Positions 1 through 10,894 of a stretch of DNA of 64,000 nt are shown here, one piece after another; position 1 is the stretch's first letter, and each line of letters opens with the position of its first letter. Location of the stretch: NCBI GenBank assembly GCA_022828595.1, contig JAKGHH010000002.1, positions 79,394,383 to 79,458,382 on the forward strand, given 5' to 3'. A program made the position numbers and the translations under genes. The stretch comes from Nelumbo lutea (lineage: Eukaryota > Streptophyta > Magnoliopsida > Proteales > Nelumbonaceae). The notes under the pieces are model-generated. The model made no database searches, was not told the origin of the DNA, and saw nothing but the letters and a program-made list of their open reading frames with translations.

Positions 1-343
1 GAGTACATTGCCGCAAGTGAAGCTGCCAAGAAAGCAATATGGATGAAGAAGTTCATTCAAGAATTAGGAGTAGTTCCATCTAGCACATCACCCATTCCAC
101 TGTTGTGTGACAACACTGGAGCCATTGCTTAGGCTAAGGAACCCCGAGCCTACGCGAAGTAAAAGCACATCAAGAGGAAGTACCATGTACCATAGGAGAT
201 TGTTGGTTGAGGGGACGTCCAGATTCAAAAGCTAGCATCAGTAGAGAATGTGGCAGACCCATTGACAAAGCCGTTGACATAGAAAGTGTTTGAGAAACAC
301 GTGGGCAGTATGGGACTCCAGCTTGTACCCGATTGGACCTAAG
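1..343 (+). pseudogene. Copia pol 3' end (RNase H), degenerate
   Basis: The plus strand reads as the C-terminal part of a Ty1/copia polyprotein, RNase H domain. Visible motifs are EYIAASEAAKKAIWMKKF, LLCDNTGAIA, a KHIKRKYHV stretch and ENVADPLTKPLT. The same block occurs in the minus-strand copy at 27840-28317, so it is the same copia family. Several in-frame stops lie near 130, 163, 195 and 280, so it cannot encode a working protein. The domain starts outside the window. It is followed directly by the polypurine tract and the 3' LTR. Family assignment is by motif recognition; the defects are read directly. Confidence 0.88.
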
Positions 344-344
344 C

Positions 345-356
345 GCAAGTGGGAGC
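345..356 (+). other. Polypurine tract of the first copia element
   Basis: The purine-rich GCAAGTGGGAGC sits immediately before the LTR. The same tract, inverted, adjoins the LTR at 27826-27837 and in altered form at 17821-17830. It would prime plus-strand DNA synthesis in reverse transcription. Confidence 0.75.
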
Positions 357-987
357 TATTAGACAGTGTATGCCCTTAGCTCCAATCATATTAATGTACA
401 CTAGACATTTATTGTAAATGAATAAAAGTATATAATTGATTCATGTTATATCTGGTGTGTTTTTGTGTAATTATCCTTAAACTAGACACTTGTGAGACTT
501 GTGTTAATTTAGAATGTTCTCAGCTGTTGGATAGACTTGGGGAAGTTTATCCTACCAAGGCTAACACTAATGTGCTACCAAGTCAGTTAGGATGGCTTAT
601 CTTACCTGTCAGGGTTAGACATGAAGCACATGTAGTGTGTGTTTGTTTGAAACTCTGTACACAAACTAATTTTCAGTTATGCTCTGGACCGTGAAGACTG
701 ATGGGCAAAACTGGAAAGTTACACCTAACCCTAAACTTGATTATGGTATTGCATTAAATGCCAGATTGGGCTGTCTTTGATATGTCAATCAGTGAGAACC
801 TTCGAGGGTAAAAACCTGGGTATGTTGGGGCAATCTAAGAATTCACTTGAGTGGGTGATCATATTGACAGAATCAGACCCTTTGTCAGACAAAGTGAATG
901 ATCAGGGACTGCACTCTCTCTGATGGAAACCTAAACTGCTGGCATTTGATTTCAAACTTGTTTGAGATTTGTTCTACAAAATATATT

Positions 988-994
<7 letters not shown>

Positions 995-1034
<40 letters not shown>
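995..1034. repeat. (AT)20 microsatellite inside LTR
   Basis: About 40 bp of uninterrupted AT dinucleotides. The same LTR position carries (TA)14 at 21481-21508 and an AC/TA compound run at 35504-35543, so the tract is an old part of the LTR that varies in length. Confidence 0.95.
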
Positions 1035-1037
<3 letters not shown>

Positions 1038-1657
1038 GTTTTATGAAAAAGGTTTGCAAAAGGTTTTAATTCCCGAAATCCATCCGAGCAGAGAGTGCGA
1101 CACTATACCTTGCAGCCGAGGGAGAGGTTCTCTCTTGTCGGGTAGTGTTTGACAATTAAGGGTTAAGAGGTTAAGTGTAAGACCATTTAGGGCTTTTATA
1201 CATGATGGGTTGTATCTCACTTAAATCCATTGTCTTTGGGCCTTCATAGGATGGCTGGACCCAATGACCATTTAGTGTAAATTTTGGGCCCATTAAGAGC
1301 TCATAATGATGGACTCAGGGGTTCACTACATTAGCAGTGAATTCAGTCAGGCTTTGTTACAAAAGCTGGGCTGAACCCATGTGGACTTTTGTGGGGTCAA
1401 TGTTAGGATCCAACACCATACAAAGAGAGTCAAATTAGCCAGCAATTAATAAGGGGACATGAGCCACCTGCTTAGTGGGCCTAAAGCCCAAAGATTAATT
1501 GGATTAATCAGTATGGGTGAATCTGGGTTTGGATATGGGTTTGGATCAGTAAATAAAGATAAGAGGATAAGTCTTATCCACTTAAAGATTGCAGATCCAA
1601 ATAAAGATTTGGATTAAGTAACTCCTAATTTGATTAGAAGATCATCTCTTTAAGATC

Positions 1658-1665
1658 TATAAATA
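1658..1665 (+). promoter_or_regulatory. TATA box of copia LTR
   Basis: TATAAATA is followed by a GA-rich stretch and a pyrimidine-rich leader (CTCTCTCC). This is the usual layout of an LTR Pol II promoter at the U3/R border. It lies about 520 bp before the LTR end. Activity is inferred. Confidence 0.55.
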
Positions 1666-2184
1666 GGAGAGGGAGAACTACTCCAGTCTACACAACACTG
1701 CTCTATGTTCTCTCTCCTTTATGCTCTTGCCGCCCCAACCCTAGTTCGATATCCATTCTTGAACTGATAAAGATCAGTTCTTGATTATGATTTTTGCAAG
1801 AAAAATCAGTTTTAATTTGTGCTCAGCCTCCCTTGTTCAATCCTTGCTGAAGGATTGTAGCTCTTGTAGAAGGGCTGCATTATTGAACCTGCTTCATCTC
1901 AAGTTACGCCATCTTCATTGGAAGCGGGTTTTGGTACCCTCTTTCTGCATGAACACCTACATTGGGAGCTACACATGTGGATTCTGTATCAGGTATTCCT
2001 CTCCCTTTCTTTTGGTTTCAGATCTGGTCCGGTTTGGTGCAAGAACGATCATTGAAAATTGTAGTTTTTCTAAAACTGGGATTACGATTCTTGGAAGGGA
2101 GAAAAGATTCTTTTGAAAATTCGCCCAGCCATCCTACATGGTTCGGCCATCCATATGATGGATCTCCCTTCCCTTTACTAACCA

Positions 2185-2976
2185 CTATAGGTGAGTGATG
2201 TGCTTCATGAAGTCTACTCTTAGAAGTCGTTCGACCTCCTCTTTGATTTTCAATGCTATTTTTGGCTCAAAGATCCTCTGTGGATATTTCACAAGTTTGA
2301 ACTTAGGATCGATGCATAGTGAGTGCTTAACTAGTGCCAATTCCAATTTGGGCATCTGGATGTACGACCAAGCAAAAATGACTTGGAATTTTGTCAATAG
2401 GAGAGAAAACATAGTTTAGTTTCATTTTAACATGTGTCCTAATTTTGTGATAGGGGAAAGAAAGGCCTTTGTACCTTTCAAAAGATTTAATAGCCTATGT
2501 TTTTCCTTAGGTTGTAATCTAGCTAAGATATATAACAGCCTTTTCTCTACTCCTGTGGCCATATTGACCTCTTCTAGTAGTTCTTCCATAGCATTAATGG
2601 AATCCTGCATGTGCTTAGGTGGTGTGTTGACTTCATCGTAGTATTCTTTAATTTCTTTGTTATGCCCCTATTGTTTAAGTGATTTTTAGTATTTCTTTAT
2701 GCTTCTAATTGTATGCACTGACGTTTTGTGTTGTACCTTTGGTTCTAGTGGGCTCTGTTTTGTTTGTTGACAATCCTTTTGTGATGAGATCATCTTGATG
2801 TCCCTTTTCGAAGATGGTACTTTAAAACAATTATGATTAAGGAAACATTTATAATGCATGCATGTATTTCTTCTTTGTGGAGACATGTAGTTTATAGTGA
2901 TCATATGATTAAGGCAACATTTAGAAGGATCATTCTCATCATGAGTTAGACCTCTATTTATAGGGAGAGATCCCAA
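2185..2976 (-). pseudogene. Gypsy pol fragment, PR-RT linker and RT N-terminus
   Basis: On the minus strand one frame runs from 2976 to 2185 with only a few stops (near 2684, 2670 and 2416). The C-terminal part has FAWSYIQMPKLELALVKHSLCI and KIKEEVERLL, the linker just before the gypsy RT (compare FAWSYDEMPG and LKIKEEVEKQL of plant Ty3 elements). The middle part (EELLEEVNMATGVEKRLLYI) recurs at 7100-7285, so it is a second copy of the same gypsy family. The N-terminal 90 residues, rich in Lys, Asn and Cys, I do not recognise. It abuts the copia LTR at 2177, which probably inserted here. Confidence 0.7.
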
Positions 2977-3281
2977 GGCCCCGAAAGGAAGGAGATAAAA
3001 GTGTTTTATTCCAATAATGGAAGGGAACCTTTGATTTGATGTTAGTTGTCAAGGAACACCTCTAGGGTTTCACCACGTGTCTTATGAGATATCCTGAGGA
3101 TGAGGTTTCCTTTCATTTGAGGATTCTCATAATACACATGGGCTACTTTTTTTTGCGAGTCTCCTATCCTGATATAGCATGGATGACGTCGGTATTAATC
3201 TTACATGTCTTTTCTTAATCTTACTGGGCATTCTATCACATGCGGTGCTGATGAATCACATGTTTCTTTGCTTAGTTATGA

Positions 3282-3540
3282 CCTGTGATAAACTTGAACT
3301 CATCACAGGTTTGCGATGGCTTTTGAGCTCATCGTAGCCTTGTGATGACCTTGGATTCATCACTAGGCTTGTAGAGGCCTCGAGTTTACCTTTTGTGCGT
3401 GACTTTGAGTCTTTTCTAGGCCCATGGCGGCCCTGAGTTCATCATGAGCTCGCTTTAGGCTTTCGGTTCATCACAAGCCTGTGCTGAATCAAAGCTCATT
3501 ACGGGTTTGTGATGAGTCCTACACTCGTCTTAGGTTTCTT
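3282..3540. repeat. 29-bp minisatellite with internal dyads
   Basis: Three clear units of exactly 29 bp lie at 3282-3310, 3311-3339 and 3340-3368. More degenerate units follow up to about 3540. Each unit holds a TGTGATGA-like half and its inverse, TCATCACA-like, so single units can fold into short hairpins. No ORF runs through the array. Confidence 0.75.
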
Positions 3541-4690
3541 TATGGCACTGGTTTAGCACCTTCTATGCTATTACAGCTGTGGTGATCAACATGTACCTAT
3601 ACTAGGAGGGGTCACTTTGAGATAAGAAATGATGATAGTGGATGTTTGATAATAGGATCACCACCTTTCTCAAGGAATGTGAAAGCATGTCCAAATTTGC
3701 AAATTCCCCATTGTCCCCTAAGGAGTGTAAGTGAGACTACTAAGTTTAGGAATCATATTAATCATACATTACTATCACAATGAATAATTTCGCACACACT
3801 CAAAAGCACAACACTTCGCAATCTCATTGGATTCTTTGAGCATTTTATCAATTTTTTAAGCGTAGACTGCTTTTACGTGGAAGGAGGCCTCTCGCCTGAC
3901 CAAAGATCAATTACGCTATATCAATCACAAGACCTCTATCAAGTTTTCAAAATGTTTTATGAAGACCCTTAAAATGATTCCTGAAGAATACATGTGTCTT
4001 CTTTTTATGATTATGCTTTGCAATAAGCTTGAGTATCCTATTTTAAGTTGCTTACAATGTTGTGTTTTGCTTGTTTTTGATGCTTTCTTTCATGGCAAAT
4101 GCACCCTGATTCCATAAGGTTTTTGACACCTAGGAGGGTCACTTTGCCAAAAGCAGATAGTTTTCACATTATGAGATGTTTTAATTATTTTCTTTTATGA
4201 CAATTGTACCTTGATTCCGGAGGTTTTTAAAACATAGGAGAGGTCACTTTGTTAAGAATAAAATGGCTTGAACATGATGAAACAATGCTGCATGGGAACT
4301 CTTCTTCGCCTTTCCCCTCACCATAATCTTCCTTCCTCATCTTGCTCCTCTTCCAAACCTACCCATCGCAAAAATCTTCATGTACTTTTGGTCATTGTTA
4401 TTTTGTAGTTTCCTACCTCACAACAAAGAGATGCAGTTGTTAGCACCCATTTTTTTCTCGGTTCATCTTCTAAACTACCAATTCACCCCAAATTTCTAAT
4501 CATACCCTTCTGATCCTTCCGAAACACCTAAAAACCCAAGAAACCCGAATTTCACCCCGAGAGCCCTCAAATTCATTGTTAAATCTGCTTGATACTAATA
4601 CAATAGCCCTAATTAACCACCATTTACACCTTAATTCTCAAATTAGACTTTACCATTAAACCCTAGATAACCTAAAATACCTATCCAACA
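3541..4690. other. Gene-free AT-rich stretch
   Basis: No coding similarity is seen. Around 4108-4150 and 4205-4255 a block of about 45 bp is repeated imperfectly: TTGATTCC, then GGTTTTT, then TAGGAG and GTCACTTTG. A weaker third form lies near 3598-3620. This is probably retrotransposon leader or decayed intergenic repeat. Confidence 0.5.
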
Positions 4691-4699
4691 AATCTCAAC

Positions 4700-5400
4700 T
4701 CAAAATCCATTTGTTTATCCTCTCATCAAATGAAAATTCCATTTCAACTCCATCATTAAGCCTAAAACACCCACAACCCAGATTCCCTCAATCTTAACAA
4801 ATCCAAATCAATCAGGCCGCACCATTAAACTCCAAACATACCAAAATACCTGCCCATAAAGTTTCAACCCAAGATTCCATCATTTACCCTTTTGTCAAAC
4901 TAAGATTTCATTTTGGATCTTCTTGTTGACCCAAACTCCTATAATCTTGACCTCAGTAGACTAATCAAACATTGCCACTAGGTCCCAGATACTCTAAAAT
5001 ACCCAACTATAAATTTCATTCCAAAATACCTTTGTTTACCCCTCCATTGCACTTAGATTTCAATTTGAAACCTAGATTAACCGAACTAGCACCCTTCAAG
5101 ATCTGCTTGACGTAGACGCATTTGGCCAAACCTAACCCTATCCTATAAAATTTCAGCCCAAAATACCCTTGTTTGCCTATGGATCACACATAAATTCTAT
5201 TTCAAGACTCTAGATTGACCGAAACAAGCCCTTTCCAAATCTTTCTAATCCGGGTCCAAGTGACCCAATCCAACCCCACCAATAAAATCAACATGTCCAA
5301 AAACTCCATCCTACCAAATTTTAACCTAAAATACCCCTATTTGGCCATTCATAAAAAAAGATTCCATTTTGGTCAATCTGATTAACCCACACACATGAAA
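4700..5400. repeat. Degenerate tandem array, about 140-170 bp period
   Basis: A core of AAAATACC, then TTTGTTTACC (or similar), then a block ending in GATT, recurs near 4712, 4870, 5021, 5159 and 5327. The spacing is about 158, 151, 138 and 168 bp. Units are diverged and carry no ORF. The strand bias (very C- and A-rich, G-poor) is uniform across the array. Confidence 0.55.
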
Positions 5401-5579
5401 CCGCTTTTTATGACCAAAACTCATCCCAACCCTCCATTTTCCAATCTAAAATCCCCTTCTTCAGTCAAGAACCCCTAGTTTAACCCCTAGGACTGGGTTT
5501 GACCCAAATTTCATAAAATTACAAAAAACACAGCTCAAAACCCCAAAATTATAAAAAATACCACTATGCCCTATTATAA

Positions 5580-6065
5580 ATATAAAGGTAAGTTTTTAAT
5601 TAAAAAATATACTTTTCATTTCCTCTCTCCTTCGAACAAAAAATAGAGTGGCGGCAACTGACGGAGGTCAATCTCTCATTTCCCTATCTCCCTCTCTCAG
5701 TCTTTTTCTCTTTTTCTTCTTCTTCTTCTTCTTCTTCTTCTTCTTCTTGCTCCCTGTTTTCTTTCTTCTCAACCATTGTTGCTGCAACTCTTAGCAGTAG
5801 CGGTTTTGCCTCCCCATCTTTCTCTTCTTTGATCTCTTTTGTCCATCATATTTTCTCATTTTCTTCTATTCTCCCTCCCTCTCTCTCTCGTTCTTCTCAT
5901 TCTCCTTTGTTCTTTCTCCTTTACCATCGTCCTTTCCATTGCCCTTTCTCTAGACGCATAGCGGCGATGATGGTGAAATTCTTCTCCTTATTGTTGCTCA
6001 TCCATTTTCCCCTCAATAACTCCTTCTATTTCATTCATCCCCACCGTTTCTTTTTCTACAATTGA
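5580..6065 (+). other. Pyrimidine-rich leader-like region
   Basis: A TATAAATATAAAGG motif near 5576-5589 is followed by about 450 bp strongly rich in C and T, including the TTC tract. This resembles the U3/R border and untranslated leader of an LTR element or a plant gene, but I find no LTR partner and no convincing ORF. The 78-codon ORF at 5829-6065 is low-complexity Ser, Pro and Phe and is not taken as a gene. Confidence 0.35.
5714..5746. repeat. (TTC)11 microsatellite
   Basis: A perfect trinucleotide run of 11 units within the pyrimidine-rich region. Confidence 0.95.
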
Positions 6066-7266
6066 CCGGGGTCTAGAGGGACATGGTTGGTGCCTTAGCT
6101 AGGGCATGTATTACTTGGTCAAAGGCATACTAATTTTGTAATGATCATTTATATTCTGTGGATTTCTTTGTGAGCTTGAGGGGTGATGCATTATGTATTA
6201 GGCTAGGGATATGAACCTCTTGAGGTAAGATACTTTCCCTAGGAATGTTTTCAACTATGATTCGGTGCTTGGGGGAGGGAGGTCAAGAACTACTTTAACT
6301 TTACCTTCATCTAGGTGAATCCCGGTGTAGTTAACTTGGTAAACTAAAATCTTTCCTGATCATACTCCAGACGCGTATTTGAGAGGGTTGAGTTTTAGGT
6401 TAAAGGCCCAACATCGTGTGAATGTTTTCCTGAGTACCTCAGTGAGGTCTCTTTTCTCTTGGATCTTTGGTAAGTGGCTCTGGCATTCTTTAGACCAAAA
6501 GGCATCATTTTATAATTGAAGTTCCCTATTGCATTTTGAACGTTGTGTGGTGTGCATTTATAAAATGCATGTAGATCTGGTTGTAGCCGCTATATACATT
6601 TAAGAAAGAGAAGATTTGGTTCTCGGTTGTGGCATCAATGAGGATCTCCATGTTGGATAGCGGGAATTCATCATTGGGGAATGCTTTGTTTAAGTTTCTA
6701 AAGTCCACACAACACCTAGAGTGTTCAAGAGGGAGAAAGGCATTATGTACTGATCGTGGGAATCCATTTATTTCTTTACTAGGATGACATTTTCCAACCA
6801 CTATGGGTGTGCGATAAGCTTTATTATGCCTACTTTAGGAGTCGTTTGACTTCCTCTTTGATTTTCATAAAAATTTCCAGTTTGAAGACTCTCTATGACT
6901 ATTTCATAGGTTTAAACCTAGGGCCGATGCAAAGTGAGTGCTTCACTAGTGTTAGATCTAGCCTTGGCATTTGGTCATACGACTAGGCGAAGACATCCCG
7001 GAACTCTATTAGTTGTAGAGGGAAACAATTCAGTGTATTGTCTAATAAGGTTTCTAAATTTGTGCAATGGCAATGAGTGATAGTACCTTTCAAAAGGCCT
7101 ATCAACTTTGTCTTTTCCTCAGGGTCAAGTTTAGCTGATATGCATAACATCCTTTTTTCTCCTTCGGCTGCCATGTTGATCTCTTCCAGTGGTTCCTCCA
7201 CTACGCTGTTTGAGTCTTTCATGTGCTTAGGAGGTGCATGGATCTCGTTTAAGTCTTGCATGTGCT
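6066..7266 (-). pseudogene. Gypsy pol fragment, linker and RT, degenerate
   Basis: The minus strand reads from 7285 downward as EPLEEINMAAEGEKRMLCIS, then EFRDVFA and SYDQMPRLDL. RT follows: CCVDFRNLNKAFPNDEFPL (fingers), SFLNVYSGYNQI, YKMMPFGLKNA, then LKLNPLKYA and a GKILVYQVNYTGI thumb/connection region. These are canonical steps of plant Ty3/gypsy RT in correct order. The Tyr-x-Asp-Asp catalytic box is lost in a degraded stretch near 6440-6470, and frameshifts and stops are frequent. At 7266 it is cut by a copia LTR fragment. It is the same family as 2185-2976. Confidence 0.8.
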
Positions 7267-8283
7267 TAAGAAAAAAGGTTTGCAAAAGGTTTTAATTCTC
7301 AGGACCTATCCAAGCAGAGAGTGCAACGCTGCACCTTGCTGTTAGGGGAGAGGTCCTTCCCTATCGGGTAGTGGTTGATCATTATGGGCTGAGAGGTTGG
7401 GTGTAAGAAACCATTAAGGGCTATTTACCTAATGGGCTATATCTTACTTAAGTCCATTGTCCTTAGGCCTTCATAGGATGGCTGGACTCATGGATCATTT
7501 AGTTGTAAATGTTGAGCCCATTAAGAGCCCATACTGATGGACTCAGGAGTTCACTGTACTTGACAGCGAATTTGGCTAGGCCTTTTCTTAGAGGCTAGGC
7601 CGAACCCATGTGGGCTTATGTAAGGTCATTGTTGGGGTCCCACACCATACAAAGTAAACCTAAATGCGCTAGTAACTACCTAGGGATGTGAGCCACTTGC
7701 TAAATGGGCCTAAAGCACATGATTAATTGGATTAATCAAGATGTCACATGACAACTTAAGCAATCATGTGACATGGGCGAATATGGGTTTGGATAAGGGT
7801 CTGGAGCATCCATTCTAATAAGAGGATAAGTCTTATCCACTAATAGAGTCTAAATCCAAATAAAGATTAGGATTAGGAACCTCCTAATTCGATTAGGAGC
7901 GGTGCTCCTTAAGGTTTAAGAAAAGAGAGTTTGATCTACTCCAAATCACTCTGATATCAGCTCTTTCTCTCTGCTCTTGCCATCCCAGAAACCCTAATTC
8001 GTTGTCCCCTTTGGTGACAGATCTTGATCAGTTTAGTTTCTGATTTTTGCAAGAAAATATTAGAAAAATTTTGTACTCACCTCCATTGTACAATCCAAAG
8101 AGTTGGATTGTAGTGTTGGTGAAAACTGCATTGCTAAACCGGTTTCATTCCAAGTTGCGCCATCTTAAGTGAAGGCTGGTTTTGGGCTTATGTTTGGCCG
8201 TGAACTACTACTTTGGGAGCTACATTTGTGGAACCTATATCAGGTATACTTCTCCCTCTAGTTTGGTTTCAGATCGGTCCATT
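7267..8283 (+). repeat. Copia LTR fragment, truncated at both ends
   Basis: This corresponds to positions about 1043-2030 of the LTR at 357-2177: GGTTTGCAAAAGGTTTTAATT, GAGAGTGCAACGC, TATCGGGTAGTG, CCTAATTCGATTAGGAG and TATCAGGTATACTTCTCCC. The first about 690 bp and the last about 150 bp are missing. The left edge is a direct junction with gypsy RT linker sequence. The right edge leads into a short duplication and then a minus-strand copia leader. Confidence 0.8.
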
Positions 8284-8287
8284 TGGG

Positions 8288-8314
8288 TGTGAACTACCAC
8301 TTTGGGAGCTACAT
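8288..8314 (+). repeat. Local duplication of LTR segment at a junction
   Basis: The segment GTGAACTACCACTTTGGGAG with its flanks repeats the LTR segment at about 8200-8227 with few changes. It lies precisely between the plus-strand LTR fragment and the minus-strand leader, which suggests a repair-generated filler. Confidence 0.6.
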
Positions 8315-9965
8315 AGGTGCATGTAGCCAATTGTTTCAGTTGAAAAACCCCACCACTTTTTCTGAAGGATCAAGTATCCACCCATCCAATGAGCTTCCAT
8401 TTGGACTCCATCAGACAAGGTTCATTGCCATTTTAGGTTAAACCTTTCTGACTGGTAAGTGCTGACCTGTCATATCATGGACCCCAAAGTACCATGAAAG
8501 AGGCTTCCATTTTCGGATATGCCTCTCCCACCTCGGTCTATGACATCCCTATCATCTCATGAAGTAATCCCACCGACTGCATCAGCAAAATGGATAGCCC
8601 AATTATATGGTGCATCTTCACCCACTGATTCAACCCGTTTTCATGCTAATGATGGAAGGCCTTTAGAGAATTCATATATGATATTCCCTATCTCTTTGCA
8701 CTCATATTAAACTGGACAGAATGAGCAAGTCTATCCTTAGGTCTGATTTAGCTCATACCAAAATGGCTCCCATGGACTTTCATAAAGTCAAATTCAAATA
8801 GGCCCATATTGGGCTAGGGTTCTGTGAGGTTCCTCTTTGAGAGGAAGATGATTAGGAGCCCATCAAAGAGGGAGATCATGCAATGATCTTTAGGGCCTCA
8901 TGGAAATGATGTGCATTCAGCCATGATGTTCGTGGAGAGCCACATACGTCTAAACATGGGCCAAGCATTTATGGCCCATGAATGAATCACATTCATTCAA
9001 CGCATCATTACACACACACTAATTGATCCAATCAATTAAAAGGCTTGTAAAACCCTAATTAATTTAAGTTAACACAAAACCAGCCCATTAGAAGCCCAAA
9101 AATTATCCAGTAATTTCATCTTGGTATATGGGCTAAATTGCAAAAAGCAGTTCGGCCCACATAGCAGTTATGTTGAAATGGGCTGATGTTGCTTTAACTT
9201 AACATAAACTGGGTTTTCAAGGGATGGCAGAATTGGTCCATGTGATGGGCCATCAAACCCTTGGCCCATAACCAATTTTGACCTCCAAAAACGTGACCCA
9301 TGAGGCTGTGATCAGACCCCATCAAAGCATTGGTTCGACCCAACTAGGTCAAATTAGCCTAAGGTTTGGGGTCCAAAACATGCAACAATTCTCAAAAATA
9401 TGATCTGAAATTTTAATAGCTGAAAATTGACAACCAATCACAACAAAAAAAAAACCAGGGCTGCAAGTGTGATGGTCCGAATCTGATCCGGACAAATTGC
9501 AAACCTTCAAAAAAACTATTAATCGTAGATTGCAGTTTTTCTGCAAGACTTTCTTCTCCTCTGTGCACTCCAGCAGGTCTTTTGATGTAAAAAATAGAAA
9601 AACCTTAATTTTCTATTACTGATATAAGAAAAAACCTAATACAATTTTTCTAAAAAGAAAAAAAAAATTATTACAGACCAATAATCAAATAATAATTTTC
9701 TTGGGTGCATAGATCTTGATGACATAAAAGAATTCGATCTCGATCACACAAATAGATCAAGAACCAATGAAATCATAGTATAACAATTCTAAATTATATC
9801 AGAATATAATAATAAAAATTTCACATCAATTCGTCAAAAATTGAGAACCGATTTCTTAGAAAACTACAAACTCCTCACATTCAGCTAGACTGGTTCTACT
9901 GATTTGAACCTTTGTTCAGATTTTATCTTTTTGTTTCAAGATTGAAGCTTTGGATCTGATTCCAA
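8315..9965 (-). other. Copia 5' leader (PBS to gag), decayed
   Basis: Sequence order matches the leaders at 18350-20325, 22646-24176 and 31699-33485: a CCAACTGTTTCAG-like block, a CACCTCGGTCTATGA block, GATCCAATCAATTAAAAG, GGCCGAATTGGTCC and a final A-rich region. The PBS is degraded (GGATCTGATTCCA near 9952-9964 instead of the inverse of TGGTATCAGAGCC). No ORF is supported. The gag and pol expected to the left are absent. Confidence 0.75.
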
Positions 9966-10683
9966 TGAATGTGAAATCCATAATATGGATGGCCAAACCA
10001 TGCTAGATGGTTGGGCAAAATTTCAATAAATTTTCTTATAGCCTTCTAGGAATCATATTCCCTCATTTAAAAAACTGTATTTTTCATGGATCGTTCTTGC
10101 ACCATAAATGAACCAGATTTGAAACCAAAATAGAGGGAAAAGTATACCTGATATGGATTCCACAAATGTAACTCCCAAATTGATAGTTCATGCCCAAACT
10201 AAATCCCAAAATTAGCCTCCACTGAAGATGGCACAGCTTCGAATGAAGTCGGTTCAGCAATGCAGTTTTTGGCAAAACTACTATCCAACTCTTTGGGTCC
10301 TACAAGAGAGGTGAGCATGCAATTTTTCTGATATTTTCTTGCAAAAATTAGAAACTAAACTGGTCAAGATCAGTCTCCAAAGGGGAGAGCGAATTAGGGT
10401 TTTTGGGGCGGCAACAATAGAGAGAAAGAGATGATAGTAGAGTAATCTGGAGCAAATCAAACTCTCTTTTCTTAAACCTTAAGGATCACCACTTCTAATT
10501 GAATTAGGAGGTTCCTAATCTAAATATTTATTTGGATTTGGACTCTCTTAGTGTATAAGACTTATCCTCTTATCAGAATGGATGCTTCAGACCGTTATCC
10601 AAACCCATATTCGTCTAAGTCAATAATTGCTTAAGTTGTCATGTGACCACTTGATTAATCCAATTAATCATGGGCTTTAGGTC

Positions 10684-10881
10684 TGATGTAATATTAAGTG
10701 TATGCCGCAAGGGGTATTTTGATCATTTTCTTCCTCTTTTAAGTTGTATGTTCACCCTAGTATATATGATAAAAGTACTGGTGCCACCAATATGAGTTTG
10801 AGTCTTCTCTCAATCTCTTTCTCTCTTCTCCCTTCTCTTCTCCTGCTATCCTCTTTGCCCTCTACTCTATTGATTGGAACA
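10684..10881 (+). repeat. 5' LTR of short-LTR copia
   Basis: It begins TGATGTAATATTAAGTG and ends GATTGGAACA. The pyrimidine-rich second half (CTCTTCTCCC) is shared with the 3' LTR at 15799-15996. A TATATATGATAA motif near 10760 could serve as a weak TATA box. Confidence 0.93.
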
Positions 10882-10894
10882 TGGTATCAGAGTG
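10882..10894 (+). other. Primer-binding site, initiator tRNA-Met type
   Basis: TGGTATCAGAGTG follows the LTR with no spacer. It is complementary to the 3' end of plant initiator tRNA-Met apart from the last bases. Confidence 0.85.

Larger units (their letters stand above)
357..2177 (+). repeat. 3' LTR of long-LTR copia family (1.8 kb)
   Basis: This starts TATTAGACAGTG (a decayed form of the family start TGTTAGACAG) right after RNase H and the PPT, and ends near CCCTTTA (family end CTTCCTTCA). It matches, in the same order, the LTRs at 16123-17820, 20326-22160 and 24177-36143. Landmarks are TGTATGCCCTTAGCTCC at the start, a dinucleotide run in the middle, a block with GAGAGTGC and TCGGGTAGTG, a TATA box and a CCATATGATGG end. 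Both terminal dinucleotides are mutated, which suggests an old copy. The exact right end is uncertain by a few bases. Confidence 0.85.

Noticed and set aside
898..1152. 84-codon ORF with a Tyr-Ile repeat
   Set aside because: It is the translation of an AT microsatellite inside an LTR.
3282..3540. Possible CRISPR-like array (29-bp units with dyads)
   Set aside because: Units are contiguous, without unique spacers, in plant retrotransposon DNA; it is a minisatellite.
5829..6065. 78-codon plus-strand ORF in the CT-rich region
   Set aside because: Low-complexity Ser/Pro/Phe translation of a pyrimidine tract; no domain and no homologous copy.
8519..8710. 63-codon plus-strand ORF
   Set aside because: It lies in the copia leader; equivalent leaders at 18720 and 32090 do not keep it open.
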